64,000 nucleotides of DNA from Actinokineospora xionganensis (GCF_014323725.1 NZ_JABVED010000001.1:688938-752937); one strand, 5' to 3'; numbered from the stretch's first letter, positions 20,480 to 29,087 are shown. Numbers and translations: made by a program. The notes: generated by a model not told the origin, from the sequence alone.

Positions 20480-20749
20480 TCAGTCGTCGAGGTGCTCGCC
20501 GGTCAGCTTCCGGTAGCCCTTGGCGCCCGCGCGGTCGATGCCCGCCTTGACCACCCCGAAGATCGCGCCCTGCAGCAGCGCCGCGAGAAGGACCTCCCGG
20601 GTGCGGTGGTCCGGCGAGGTCGCCTCGGGGGCTTCGTCCTCGCCGGAGACGCCACGCCAGATCCGCCTGAACAGCGCGGCCGACACCAGGCCGCCGAGCG
20701 CGCTGATGAGCATGCTCAGGGGTCGGTAGAGAAGTTTCACCGCGCTCAC
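20480..20749 (-). CDS. DUF4235 membrane protein
   Basis: An 89-residue protein with two membrane segments (about 7-27 and 55-73) and a charged loop between them, matching the DUF4235 family. The GTG start at 20749 overlaps the end of the upstream DUF3618 gene by four bases, so the three genes in this block are translationally coupled. The role is unknown; the group occurs with phage-holin-like and DUF3618 proteins in actinomycetes and is probably involved in the cell envelope (inference). Confidence 0.85.
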   Translation of the reverse strand: MSAVKLLYRPLSMLISALGGLVSAALFRRIWRGVSGEDEAPEATSPDHRTREVLLAALLQGAIFGVVKAGIDRAGAKGYRKLTGEHLDD

Positions 20750-21249
20750 CTCTCCCAGCGCCGGGTGATCAGGGCGATCAGCGCGCCGATCAGCAGCCCG
20801 AGCGCGCCTGCCTGAACCGGCTTGCGCCGCACCAGCGCGGTCACCTGGCCCAGCGGGTGGCTGCCCGAGGGGTTGTCGGCCCGGTGGCGCACCGCGTCGA
20901 CGCGGCCGTCGACCTGGCCACCCCAGGCATCGGTCTCGCCGTCGTGCGTCTTGCGGCCCGCCAGGTCCTTGACCTCGTGGGCCTTGGTCTCGACGCGTTC
21001 CTTCACCTCATGGGCCCTGGAGTCGGCGCGCTGCTTGACCTCCTGCGCCTTCTCCTTGACCTCATGGGCTTTCTCGGCGGCCCGCTCCTTGAGCTCGTGG
21101 GCTTTGTGCACTGCCCGGTCCTTGACGTCGTGGGCCTTCTCCTCGGCCCGCCGCCTCACCTCGGTCTTGGCCACGAGCGCGTCCACAGTCTCGGCCAGAT
21201 CGCCGCGCACCCGTTGGATGTCCTCGCGCAAGTCGTCCGGTCGGCTCAT
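20746..21249 (-). CDS. DUF3618 protein with amphipathic repeats
   Basis: A 167-residue protein. The N-terminal 45 residues match DUF3618 (DDLREDIQRVRGDLAETVDAL). Residues about 50-105 are a run of 7- and 11-residue repeats of the KAHEVKE type, predicted to form a long amphipathic helix like LEA or apolipoprotein helices. A single membrane span is at about 143-163. It overlaps the holin-like gene upstream (ATGA) and the DUF4235 gene downstream. The helix may lie on the membrane surface while the C-terminus anchors it (inference). Confidence 0.85.
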   Translation of the reverse strand: MSRPDDLREDIQRVRGDLAETVDALVAKTEVRRRAEEKAHDVKDRAVHKAHELKERAAEKAHEVKEKAQEVKQRADSRAHEVKERVETKAHEVKDLAGRKTHDGETDAWGGQVDGRVDAVRHRADNPSGSHPLGQVTALVRRKPVQAGALGLLIGALIALITRRWER

Positions 21250-21653
21250 CGGTGTGCACCCTCCTTGATCGCCTCGAAGTCGCGCCGCGTGCTGCGGATC
21301 GCCTGCTCCGGGACCGGCGGGGTGGCGTGCTTGATCTTGCGCATCCCGATCAGCCCCAGCACGCCCGCGATCAGCAGCAGCACGCCGCCGACGATGAGCG
21401 CGGCGGCCCACACCGGCAGCACCAGCGCGAGGGCGGCGATGGCGGCGATGACCAGCGCCGCGGCGCCGAACCACGCCGTGACACCGGCCGCCCCGCCCAG
21501 CGCGGCGCCACCGCCCGCCTGTTTGCCTTTCTCCTTCAGTTCGTCGGTGGCGAGGGCGAGCTCGTCGCGCACGAGTCGCGAGACCTGCTCGCCCAGTCGC
21601 CCCACCAACTCTCCGGTGGACAGTTCAGCGACACTGCGATTGGGCTCGTTCAT
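21246..21653 (-). CDS. Phage-holin-like (DUF1469) membrane protein
   Basis: A 135-residue protein with an N-terminal cytosolic helix (STGELVGRLGEQVSRLVRDELALA), two membrane spans (about 55-77 and 82-104) and a polar tail, matching the actinomycete putative holin superfamily III (DUF1469). Despite the name these are chromosomal and unlikely to lyse the cell. It is the first gene of a three-gene coupled operon with the DUF3618 and DUF4235 genes. Start ATG 21653. Confidence 0.85.
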   Translation of the reverse strand: MNEPNRSVAELSTGELVGRLGEQVSRLVRDELALATDELKEKGKQAGGGAALGGAAGVTAWFGAAALVIAAIAALALVLPVWAAALIVGGVLLLIAGVLGLIGMRKIKHATPPVPEQAIRSTRRDFEAIKEGAHR

Positions 21654-21682
21654 GCCGTCGGGGTACCCACGACCGGCCGAAA

Positions 21683-22348
21683 CTACGCGTCGCCGACGGG
21701 CTCGCGCGCTGGGTAGCGGGCCAGGAAGGCGTCCGCTGCCATCGCGGCGAACGTGAGCACGCGCTCCGGCGGGTAATCGTCGGGGGCTTCCAGGAGCAGC
21801 CTGCCCATTTCCTCCGCCACCCGGACCAGACTCCGCGCGAGGAGTTCGACGTCGACGTCGGCGGCGTTGTCCCGGCCGCGCAGGAACCGCCTGCCCACCC
21901 CGGCGAACTGCGTCATCACCGCCTGCTCGCCTTGACGGCGGTACTCCCGCACCGGGGCGGGGACCGCGCCGACCGGGAGCAGGATGGCCCGCCAGGTCGC
22001 GGGCCGCTCCAGCACGGCGGCGACGAGCGCGCGGCAGACGTCGGCGAACCACTTCGCCGGGTCGGCGAGGTCGACCGGCAGGGCGGCCGCCGCGGCGAGC
22101 TGCCCGAGAGCGTGCTTGGCCTCGCGGTCGAGCAGCTCCTTGAGCAGGTGGTGGGCGTCGGTGAACTGGCCGTAGACGACCGGTCGGGTGACGTCGCAGG
22201 CCTTCGCCACGGCGTCGATCGAGACGGCGGCGAGACCACGGGTGTTGATGATCTCCAGCGCCGCGTCGAGCAACTGCTCGCGGCGTTCGGCCGCGGGCAG
22301 GCGCGGTGCGTACGGGCGCTTCCCGTTCGCTTCCTTCGTCGCGGTCAC
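21683..22348 (-). CDS. TetR-family regulator
   Basis: A 221-residue TetR repressor. The DNA-binding helices are at about residues 18-65 (NTRGLAAVSIDAVAKACDV then PVVYGQFTD) and the rest is the ligand and dimer domain. GTG start at 22348. It is divergent from the PF10118 gene, and a perfect GCTACA-N4-TGTAGC palindrome lies between them. The same 16-base sequence with two changes recurs before the DUF2236 gene, so it probably represses both enzymes as well as itself. Confidence 0.9.
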   Translation of the reverse strand: MTATKEANGKRPYAPRLPAAERREQLLDAALEIINTRGLAAVSIDAVAKACDVTRPVVYGQFTDAHHLLKELLDREAKHALGQLAAAAALPVDLADPAKWFADVCRALVAAVLERPATWRAILLPVGAVPAPVREYRRQGEQAVMTQFAGVGRRFLRGRDNAADVDVELLARSLVRVAEEMGRLLLEAPDDYPPERVLTFAAMAADAFLARYPAREPVGDA

Positions 22349-22370
22349 CGGCGCATTCTAACCTTGTTTT

Positions 22371-22386
22371 GCTACACCACTGTAGC
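22371..22386. promoter_or_regulatory. TetR operator 1, perfect palindrome
   Basis: GCTACACCACTGTAGC has perfect six-base arms around CCAC and is flanked by TTT and AAA that nearly extend the symmetry. It lies 22 bases upstream of the tetR start and 45 bases before the divergent gene, where a repressor would block both promoters. Confidence 0.7.
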
Positions 22387-22431
22387 TAAAGTCCCTGTGA
22401 CGGCAGGTCACACCTTTCCCGGGGAGCGCGC

Positions 22432-23304
22432 ATGAGCACCGAACCGACACCGAAGCCCGTGCCGCGCGTGCGCCGCATCCGGTTCGCCTACCCCACGGGC
22501 GCACTCGACCGGCACTTCGTGAAGAAGGAGGGCGAAGGCGAGGGCGACCTGGTGATGAGCCACATCGTCGCCGTGCTCTCGGCAATGTTCCCCGAGGGCG
22601 AGGACTTCTTCGTCCGCTCGGTGCGGCGCTACGCCGACAAGGTCGACGACCCGGAGCTCAAGGCGCAGGTCGCCGGGTTCATCGGGCAAGAGGTCACACA
22701 CGGGCGTGAGCACCGGGCGCTCAACGAGCGACTACAGGAGATGGGCTACCCGACGCGCCGGGTCGACCGCCGGACCAGGATCGGCCTGGGCCGGGCGGAG
22801 CAGAAGCTGTCGGGCCTGAGCTGCCTGGCGATGACCGCCGCCCTGGAGCACTACACCGCGGCGCTGGCCGAGACCCTGCTGACCGACGAGCGGGCCCAGC
22901 GGCTGCTCGGGTCGACCGAGGTGCGTTCACTGCTGCTGTGGCACGCGGTCGAGGAGTCCGAGCACAAGGCCGTCGCCTTCGACGTCTACCGCGCGGCGGG
23001 CGGCACCGAGCGCAGGCGCATCCGGACCATGCACTTCGTGACCGTCACGTTCATCCTCGGCGTGCTGGGCCACACGCTGCTGTCGCTGCTGCAGGATCGG
23101 GCGGCGTACAACCCGGTCCGGCTCGTGCGCAGCATCGCGGCACTGCGGCATTCGCCGTTCCTGACCCGGCAGGTGTTCCGGCGGATCACGGCGTACAACC
23201 GGCCGGGCTTCCATCCGGACGACCACGACAACAGCGAACTGCTGGAGCGCTGGACCGCCGAGCTTTTCGGCGCCGAAGGCAAGCTCGCCGACAAACTTCG
23301 CTGA
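22432..23304 (+). CDS. PF10118 metal-dependent hydrolase-like protein
   Basis: A 290-residue protein of the PF10118 family, annotated as predicted metal-dependent hydrolases and probably a di-iron, ferritin-like helical bundle. Candidate metal ligands are in EVTHGREHRALNE (about 86-98), ALEHYTAAL (about 137-145) and HAVEESEHKAVAFD (about 166-179), a regular Glu/His pattern. A hydrophobic segment (about 202-225) may bind the membrane. It is divergent from the TetR gene and shares its operator, with a DUF2236 gene following. The substrate is not known; lipids are plausible. Confidence 0.82.
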   Translation: MSTEPTPKPVPRVRRIRFAYPTGALDRHFVKKEGEGEGDLVMSHIVAVLSAMFPEGEDFFVRSVRRYADKVDDPELKAQVAGFIGQEVTHGREHRALNERLQEMGYPTRRVDRRTRIGLGRAEQKLSGLSCLAMTAALEHYTAALAETLLTDERAQRLLGSTEVRSLLLWHAVEESEHKAVAFDVYRAAGGTERRRIRTMHFVTVTFILGVLGHTLLSLLQDRAAYNPVRLVRSIAALRHSPFLTRQVFRRITAYNRPGFHPDDHDNSELLERWTAELFGAEGKLADKLR

Positions 23305-23326
23305 TTCGTGTCACCCTCTGGACAAA

Positions 23327-23342
23327 GCTACTCCACTGAAGC
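23327..23342. promoter_or_regulatory. TetR operator 2
   Basis: GCTACTCCACTGAAGC differs from the perfect operator at 22371 in only two positions of sixteen. It lies in the 84-base gap before the DUF2236 gene, so that gene probably has its own promoter controlled by the same TetR. Confidence 0.6.
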
Positions 23343-23348
23343 ATATTT

Positions 23349-23364
23349 ACTACTCTGGAGTAGC
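23349..23364. promoter_or_regulatory. TetR operator 3, CTACTC palindrome
   Basis: CTACTC-TG-GAGTAG (23350-23363) is a perfect palindrome. Read on the minus strand the 16-mer agrees with the operator at 22371 in 12 of 16 positions. It lies six bases downstream of operator 2 and 24 bases before the DUF2236 start, suggesting tandem repressor binding. Confidence 0.5.
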
Positions 23365-23388
23365 AATTGCGGCACCGAGGGAGATCCG

Positions 23389-24366
23389 ATGGCAGCCCAC
23401 GCGCGACAGCCCGAGCCGATGCCACGGCGGCTGGACCACGGGTTCTTCGGGCCCGGCTCGCCGTCGTGGAAGGTGTGGACGAACCCGACCGCGCTGATCG
23501 GGTTCCAGCGAGCCGTCGTGTTGGAACACTTCGACCCGATCCTGACCGCGGCGGTCGCGGACTCGCGCGGGATCTACAACGATCCGTACGGGCGGCTGGA
23601 CCGCACCCTGGCGTACTTCCTGACCGTGGCCGTCGCGGACTCCCGAACCGCCATCGAGGCCTCGGACTTCCTTATGCGCGTGCACGCCAAGGCAACCGGC
23701 GTCGAGCCGATCAGCGGGCAGCGCTACAGCGCGAACAACCCGACCTCGCAGCTGTGGATCCACATCACGGGCTGGCACTCGGTGTTGAAGTGCTACGAGA
23801 TGTACGGACCGGGCTTGTCCCCGGAGGAGGAGGACCAGTTCTGGGCCGAGTGCGTCACCGCCGCGGAACTGCAGACCTGCGAGCCCGGTGACGTGCCACG
23901 GTCGCGTGACGAGGTCCGCGAGTACTACGCGCAGGTGCGGCCGCGGCTGTGCACCTCGGAGCGCGCCAACGAGGGCATGCACTACCTGCTGCATGTGCCG
24001 TGGGAGAAGGGCGTCAAGGCGTGGGGCGGCAGCCGGATAGTCGCGCCCGCGGCGATCGCGACCCTGCCCAAGTGGATGCGCAAGCTGGGCGGCTTCGACC
24101 AACCGGCGGTAGTGGACCGCACGATCATGCCGGCCGCGAAACTGGCGGTGAAGATCATCGGCAGCCAAATCCGCCCCGACGCGGAGGCCAAAGGCCCCCT
24201 GCGTAAGGGAATGCTCGCAGCGACCGGCCTGCTCGGCCCGGCCACCTCACGGATGCTGGCCATGCACCTACGCGACGAACCCCCGCTCCGTGCCGAAACC
24301 CTGACCCCCACCCAGGCCCGCGCCCTCTACGGCAGAAGCGCCCCCGCCCAGTTGGCAACCCAATGA
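23389..24366 (+). CDS. DUF2236 (MpaB-type) oxygenase-like protein
   Basis: A 325-residue protein of the DUF2236 family, which includes the MpaB oxygenase and latex-clearing rubber oxygenases that bind haem. Visible family pieces are the N-terminal DHGFFGPGSPSWKV, RVHAKATGVEPISGQRY with the central His, and ITGWHSVLKCYEMYG. The start ATG 23389 has GAGGGAG eight bases upstream. It follows the PF10118 gene but has its own operators, so it is likely co-regulated by the same TetR. The reaction is unknown. Confidence 0.85.
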   Translation: MAAHARQPEPMPRRLDHGFFGPGSPSWKVWTNPTALIGFQRAVVLEHFDPILTAAVADSRGIYNDPYGRLDRTLAYFLTVAVADSRTAIEASDFLMRVHAKATGVEPISGQRYSANNPTSQLWIHITGWHSVLKCYEMYGPGLSPEEEDQFWAECVTAAELQTCEPGDVPRSRDEVREYYAQVRPRLCTSERANEGMHYLLHVPWEKGVKAWGGSRIVAPAAIATLPKWMRKLGGFDQPAVVDRTIMPAAKLAVKIIGSQIRPDAEAKGPLRKGMLAATGLLGPATSRMLAMHLRDEPPLRAETLTPTQARALYGRSAPAQLATQ

Positions 24367-24387
24367 CGACGCACGACCATCCCACAC

Positions 24388-24417
24388 GCGACTCGCCCCT
24401 TCCAGCAAGTGAGTCGC
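24388..24417. terminator. Hairpin between convergent genes
   Basis: GCGACTC (24388-24394) and GAGTCGC (24411-24417) form a seven-base stem with a 16-base loop, between the convergent DUF2236 and TetR genes. It is modest in strength. Confidence 0.4.
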
Positions 24418-24476
24418 CCCGCCCGGCGAGCGAGTTCGACATTCGCGCCCCACGGCCGTCTCTTCGGCTGGTCGGC

Positions 24477-25088
24477 TCAGCCGACGGAGCCATCGGCCCG
24501 CAGGGTCGCGAAATGCTCGTTGAGCATCCGATTGGCCCGACGCCGCAGCCGGTCTCGGGTATCGGGGTCCGATCCGGACAGCAAACCCATGCCCGCCACC
24601 AGCGTGACGAGCCTGCTGACCTCGTGGCGCAGGTCGAGGTCGACGCGAAGTTCGCCGTTGTCGACGGCCTCTTTGAGGTGTCGGTGGGCGAGCTCTCCCC
24701 AGGCGCGGTAGCCCGCTCCGAACCCGCCCGCGGTCGGCGAGCGCTGCGGGTCGTCGGACCAGAAGGCGAGCCAGATCCGCCAGATCGCGACGCCGTCCGC
24801 GTCGGTGGGGAGCAGTCCCAAAGCCGCCCGTTTGACCGCGGCCAGGCCCCGTCCGCGGCCCACCGCGGCCCGGACCCGCTCGGCCGCGAGTCTGCCGTTG
24901 TGGCGCTGGATGGCGCCCATCAACTCGGCTTTGTCCTCGAAGTAGTGCGTGACGGACCCGGTGGTGACCCCGGCCTCGGCCGCGATGGTGCGCATCGTGG
25001 CCGCCGCCGCGCCCTGGGTGCTGATCAGCCGCCACCCCGCGGCGATGATCAGCTCGCGACTTCGTGGATCCCGGATCTGTCGTGCCAC
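24477..25088 (-). CDS. TetR-family regulator of the mce locus
   Basis: A TetR repressor of 203 residues. The HTH is at about 10-57 (TQGAAAATMRTIAAEAGVTT then SVTHYFEDKAELMGAI). The remainder is a helical effector domain resembling BetI-type C-terminal domains. The GTG start at 25088 is chosen because a perfect GGAGG lies seven bases upstream. It is divergent from the first yrbE gene, with a 38-base inverted repeat between, so it most likely controls the nine-gene mce operon and itself. The ligand is unknown; a lipid or sterol is a guess from context. Confidence 0.88.
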   Translation of the reverse strand: MARQIRDPRSRELIIAAGWRLISTQGAAAATMRTIAAEAGVTTGSVTHYFEDKAELMGAIQRHNGRLAAERVRAAVGRGRGLAAVKRAALGLLPTDADGVAIWRIWLAFWSDDPQRSPTAGGFGAGYRAWGELAHRHLKEAVDNGELRVDLDLRHEVSRLVTLVAGMGLLSGSDPDTRDRLRRRANRMLNEHFATLRADGSVG

Positions 25089-25116
25089 GACTTCACCTCC
25101 GACGACTCCTGGGCAT

Positions 25117-25154
25117 AACGACCGTTCCGTAACCAACGATACGTAACGCTCGTT
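25117..25154. promoter_or_regulatory. Long TetR operator before mce operon
   Basis: AACGACCGTTCCGTAAC (25117-25133) and GATACGTAACGCTCGTT (25138-25154) are inverted copies agreeing in 14 of 17 positions, separated by CAAC. The site is 36 bases before the yrbE start and 28 bases before the tetR start, the expected place for a repressor of both. Confidence 0.65.
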
Positions 25155-25190
25155 GTGACTTGACACGCATCGGCGAAGGAGGCTCAGCGA

Positions 25191-26000
25191 GTGCTCTTGG
25201 AGACACCGCCCTCACGCGGGCCGGTGGCCGACGCCGCCCTGCAGATCGGGCACATGCTCGACTTCGCGGTCCTCACCCTGCTCGCCGGCCTGCGGTCGCT
25301 GCGCTACCGGCGCTTCCCGTGGCGTGAGTGTGTGCACCAGATGTGGTTCCTGGCCACGGTCACCACGCTGCCCGCCGTGCTGGTGACCGTCCCGCTCGGG
25401 GTGATGGTCGCGGTCAACATCGGCTCGCTGGCTGGCCAGCTCGGCGCCCAGGGATACGGCGGCGCGGTGGTCGCGTTCGTCATCGTCGGGCAGGCGGCGC
25501 CGCTGATCTGCGCGCTGATGATCTCCGGGGTCGGTGGCTCGGCGATCTGCGCCGACCTCGGCTCGCGCAAGATCCGCGAGGAGACCGACGCGCTGGAAGT
25601 CATGGGCGTGTCCACCGTCGAGCGCCTCGCGGTGCCCAGGGTGGTCGCCGCGACCGTGGTCACCGTGCTGCTCAACGGGGTGGTGATGGCCGTCGGGATC
25701 GGCGTGAGCTTCGCCTTCCAGGTGATCGCCCTGGACAACTCCCCCGGCAGCTTCCTCGGCGCGCTCACCGAGTTCTCCCGCCTGTCGGACTTCATGGTCG
25801 CCGAGATCAAGGCCGCCGCGTTCGCCGTCTGCGCCGCCATCGTCGCCTGCTACAAGGGCCTCACCGTGAAGGGCGGGCCCAGCGGGGTCGGCGACGCGGT
25901 CAACGAGGCCGTCGTGCTCGCGTTCGTGCTGGTCTTCATCGTCAATGTGGTGGTCACCGAGCTCTACACGGTGATCGTCCCGGCTCGGGGGGCCTACTGA
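25191..26000 (+). CDS. yrbEA: YrbE/MlaE-family ABC permease, first mce permease
   Basis: A 269-residue MlaE-type permease with about five to six membrane helices, the membrane part of Mce lipid importers. The conserved ADLGSRKIREETDALEVMGV motif (about 123-142), the coupling helix that contacts the ATPase, is intact, followed by the VERLAVPRV region. GAAGGAGG lies eight bases before the GTG start. It pairs with the second YrbE protein, overlapping it by one base, and is the first of nine coupled genes. Confidence 0.93.
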   Translation: MLLETPPSRGPVADAALQIGHMLDFAVLTLLAGLRSLRYRRFPWRECVHQMWFLATVTTLPAVLVTVPLGVMVAVNIGSLAGQLGAQGYGGAVVAFVIVGQAAPLICALMISGVGGSAICADLGSRKIREETDALEVMGVSTVERLAVPRVVAATVVTVLLNGVVMAVGIGVSFAFQVIALDNSPGSFLGALTEFSRLSDFMVAEIKAAAFAVCAAIVACYKGLTVKGGPSGVGDAVNEAVVLAFVLVFIVNVVVTELYTVIVPARGAY

Positions 26001-26848
26001 TGGCGGGAACCGTGGTACGGCGCGGAAGCAGGCTGGTCCAGCCGGTCGCCGGCGGCCTGATCCGGCTCGGCGTCCAGGTCAGCTTCTACGCCTACGCGCT
26101 GGCCGCCGTCCCGCGCGCGGTCATCCACTACTGGCGGCACGTGGTCAAGCTGGTCGCCGAGGTGAGCTTCGGCCGGGCGTCGCTGCTCGCGGGAGGCGGC
26201 ACGATCGGCGTCGTCTTCGCCATGTCGTTCGTCTCCGCGACCCAACTCGGCCTGGAGGGCTACCGCGGCCTCGACCTGATCGGCCTGACCCCGATGTCCG
26301 GCCTGATGACCGCGCTGGTCAACACCCGCGAGCTGGCGCCCCTGGTGGCCGGGATCGCGCTGGCGGCGAAGGTCGGCACCGGCTTCACCGCGCAGCTGGG
26401 CGCGATGCGCATCAGCGACGAGGTCGACGCGCTCGAGGTCATGGCGATCCCGTCGATGACGTTCCTGGTCAGCACCCGGATCGCGGCCGCGTTCATCGCG
26501 GTGATCCCGCTGTATCTGATCGGGCTGTTCGCCTCCTACCTGGCGACCAACGTCGCGGTGGTGTCGATCAACGGCCAGTCCCAGGGCACGTACGACTTCT
26601 ACTTCCACCTGATGCTCACCCCAGGCGACGTCCTCAAGTCGCTGCTCAAGGTGCTGATCTTCGCGGTGATCATCACCCTCGTGCACTGCTTCTACGGCTA
26701 CACGGCCACCGGCGGGCCCGAGGGAGTCGGCCGCGCGGCGGGGGCGGCCTTGCGCACGAGCATCGTGACCCTGGCGGTCGCGGACATGCTGCTGTCGTTC
26801 ACTTTCTGGGGTCTGCACCCGTCGCTTCCCGGTCTGGGGGTGCAGTGA
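26000..26848 (+). CDS. yrbEB: YrbE/MlaE-family ABC permease, second mce permease
   Basis: A 282-residue MlaE-type permease paralogous to its neighbour. The coupling motif AQLGAMRISDEVDALEVMAI is present at about 131-150, and the helices follow the family pattern. In mycobacteria two such proteins join an ATPase (MceG/Mkl) and six Mce proteins to import lipids such as cholesterol. No ATPase gene is in this window, so it must be supplied from elsewhere. Start and stop overlap the neighbours by one base each. Confidence 0.93.
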   Translation: MAGTVVRRGSRLVQPVAGGLIRLGVQVSFYAYALAAVPRAVIHYWRHVVKLVAEVSFGRASLLAGGGTIGVVFAMSFVSATQLGLEGYRGLDLIGLTPMSGLMTALVNTRELAPLVAGIALAAKVGTGFTAQLGAMRISDEVDALEVMAIPSMTFLVSTRIAAAFIAVIPLYLIGLFASYLATNVAVVSINGQSQGTYDFYFHLMLTPGDVLKSLLKVLIFAVIITLVHCFYGYTATGGPEGVGRAAGAALRTSIVTLAVADMLLSFTFWGLHPSLPGLGVQ

Positions 26849-28089
26849 TGCCGGACCTCACCCGAGGCGGAGTCAGCCGCACGAGCCTGCTGCTGCGCGG
26901 GATCGCGGGCGTGACCGCGCTCGCCGCCGTCTCCGTGCTCACCCTGATCAACAGCGCGGGCGGGTTCACGTCGGAACCCGAGATCACCGCGGTGCTGCCC
27001 GCGGCGAGCGGCCCGATCCAGGACAACGTGCCGGTGCAGTACCGGGGGGTGCCGATCGGCCGGGTCGTCGACATCCGGCCGGGAACCGACAGCGCCACGC
27101 TGACCCTGCGGATCAAGGACGGCCAACTCGACCGCATCCCCGACGGAGTCCAGGCCCGCCTGTTGCCCCGCACCCTGTTCGGCGACCAGTACCTCGACCT
27201 CGCCGTCCCGCAGGGCCAGGCGTCGGCGGGCACGCTGCGGCGGGGCGCGGCGCTGCGGCCGGACACCTCGGCGCAGACCGTGCAGCTGTATGTGGCCTAC
27301 ACCAAGCTCTACGACCTCATCACCGCCCTGGAGCCGGCGAAGATCCAGGTCGCGCTCGGCGCGGTGGCCGACCTGCTGCGGGGTCGCGGCGGCGAGTACG
27401 GCCGGATGATCGACGAGGCCGCCACCCTGGTAAACGGGTCCCGGCCACTGGTCGACTCGCTCGGCGACACCGTCACCGAGGTCGCGGGCATCACCCGGCA
27501 GCTGGCCGCGAGCGCGCCGGACCTGCTGGCCACCCTCGACAACGCCGTCGCGCTCTCCCGCACGGTGGTGGACAAGCAGCACAACCTCGCCGCCCTGCTC
27601 GTCGGCGGCGGCCAGGTCGCCGACCAGGCTCAGCGGATGCTCACCGACAACTCCGGCCGGTTCATCCAGCTGGTGCGCACGACCGCGCCGGTGACCAAGG
27701 TGATCGGCGGCCGACCCGAGTTGCTCGGCAGGATGCTCGACAGCACCAACGGCTTCCTCGAAGCCGCCAACCGCGGGTTCTCCACCGGGCGGCTCAAGAT
27801 CCGGGTCGCGATCACGATGGACCAGCCGTACCCGTACACGCCGGCCGACTGCCCGCGCTATCCCGGCCTGGCCGGGCCGAACTGCGGGCAGGCGGTGCCC
27901 GAGGCGTCGAGCGGGACCACCGGGCCGGTCGGGAGCCCCCAGGAGCAGCAGACCCTGCAGCAGCTACTTCCCTATCTGCCAACGGATACACCGCCCATCG
28001 GCCCCCTGCCCGAGCGGTCGGCCCAGCCGGACTTGTTCAGCCTGCTGCTGGGTCCGCTCGTGCGCGGAAACCAGGTGATGATCCGGTGA
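26848..28089 (+). CDS. mceA: Mce protein A, lipid-transfer tube subunit
   Basis: A 413-residue Mce protein: an N-terminal membrane anchor (about 15-36) followed by an MlaD/Mce domain (about 42-120, with VQYRGVPIGRVVDI), a long helical region and a Pro-rich tail. Mce A-F subunits assemble into a tube that carries lipid from the outer envelope to the YrbE permeases. Start ATG 26848 overlaps the previous stop (TGATG). Confidence 0.92.
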   Translation: MPDLTRGGVSRTSLLLRGIAGVTALAAVSVLTLINSAGGFTSEPEITAVLPAASGPIQDNVPVQYRGVPIGRVVDIRPGTDSATLTLRIKDGQLDRIPDGVQARLLPRTLFGDQYLDLAVPQGQASAGTLRRGAALRPDTSAQTVQLYVAYTKLYDLITALEPAKIQVALGAVADLLRGRGGEYGRMIDEAATLVNGSRPLVDSLGDTVTEVAGITRQLAASAPDLLATLDNAVALSRTVVDKQHNLAALLVGGGQVADQAQRMLTDNSGRFIQLVRTTAPVTKVIGGRPELLGRMLDSTNGFLEAANRGFSTGRLKIRVAITMDQPYPYTPADCPRYPGLAGPNCGQAVPEASSGTTGPVGSPQEQQTLQQLLPYLPTDTPPIGPLPERSAQPDLFSLLLGPLVRGNQVMIR

Positions 28090-29087
28090 AGATGACCGCC
28101 GTCTCGATGAAGCTCGCGCTCTACATCGTGGTCGCCGTCCTCGCGGGCGTGGTCGTGGTCAACACGCTGACCGACCCGATCGGACACGACACCGACGACT
28201 ACCACGCCGTGTTCACCGACGCCGCCGGGCTGATCAACGGCAGCGACATCACGATCGCCGGCGTGCGGGTCGGCACGGTCAGCGGGGTACGGCTGGAGAA
28301 CGGACTGGCCACAGTGGACTTCGACCTGCGTGAGGACCAGCGAATCCCGGCCGACGCGCGAGCGGTGATCCGCTACGCCGACCTGCTCGGCGCCCGGGCG
28401 ATCGCGATCGTGCCCGGTCCGGGCGGCGTGGGCGACCTGCCGCCGGGCTCGACCATCACGGTGGAGCGGACCGCGCCGGCGCTGGACATGACGTCGCTGT
28501 TCAACGGGTTCAAGCCGCTGTTCAACGCAATCGATCCGAAGGAGGTCAACCAGCTCGCGGGCGAACTCGTCGCGGTGTTCCAGGGCGAGTCGGGCACCAT
28601 CGCGAGCCTGCTGCGGCATGTGGTGTCGGTGACCGCCACGATCAACGGCAAGGACCAGGTGATCGGCCAGGTGCTCGACAATCTCACGGCGGTGCTGGGC
28701 ACGATCAACAGCCACCGCGACGATCTCGAAGCCCTCCTCGACGGACTGGCCACCCTGACCGACAACGTCGCCGCGAGCCGGGACCAGATCGCGGCGGCGC
28801 TTGATTCGGGCGCCCAGTTGGCGGGCACGCTCTCGGATCTCCTCGGCGACCTCACCCCGACCCTGACCCGAGATGTCCGCTCGGTCGACGCCCTCGCCCA
28901 GACGCTCCTGCGCAACTCCGACGGCATCGACGCGGCCCTCGCGGCCGCGCCCGCGTTCTTCGCCGACCTGAACCGGGCAGGCGATTACGGGTCGTGGATC
29001 AACATCTACATCTGCAACCTCAGCGTCACCCTCGCCGCCACCCCGACCGATCTCGGCGTCGGCCCGCATTCGGCGGTGTGCCGATGA
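28086..29087 (+). CDS. mceB: Mce protein B
   Basis: A 333-residue Mce protein with an N-terminal anchor (about 8-30), an Mce domain (about 37-115, with SDITIAGVRVGTVSGV) and a helical region ending in a short tail that contains a Cys pair. GTG start overlaps the mceA stop by four bases. It is a structural subunit of the lipid-transfer tube along with its neighbours. Confidence 0.92.
   Translation: MKMTAVSMKLALYIVVAVLAGVVVVNTLTDPIGHDTDDYHAVFTDAAGLINGSDITIAGVRVGTVSGVRLENGLATVDFDLREDQRIPADARAVIRYADLLGARAIAIVPGPGGVGDLPPGSTITVERTAPALDMTSLFNGFKPLFNAIDPKEVNQLAGELVAVFQGESGTIASLLRHVVSVTATINGKDQVIGQVLDNLTAVLGTINSHRDDLEALLDGLATLTDNVAASRDQIAAALDSGAQLAGTLSDLLGDLTPTLTRDVRSVDALAQTLLRNSDGIDAALAAAPAFFADLNRAGDYGSWINIYICNLSVTLAATPTDLGVGPHSAVCR

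Noticed and set aside
25044..25190. Upstream starts that would lengthen the mce TetR protein to 229 residues
   Set aside because: They would run through the 38-base operator; the GTG at 25088 has a perfect GGAGG at the right distance.
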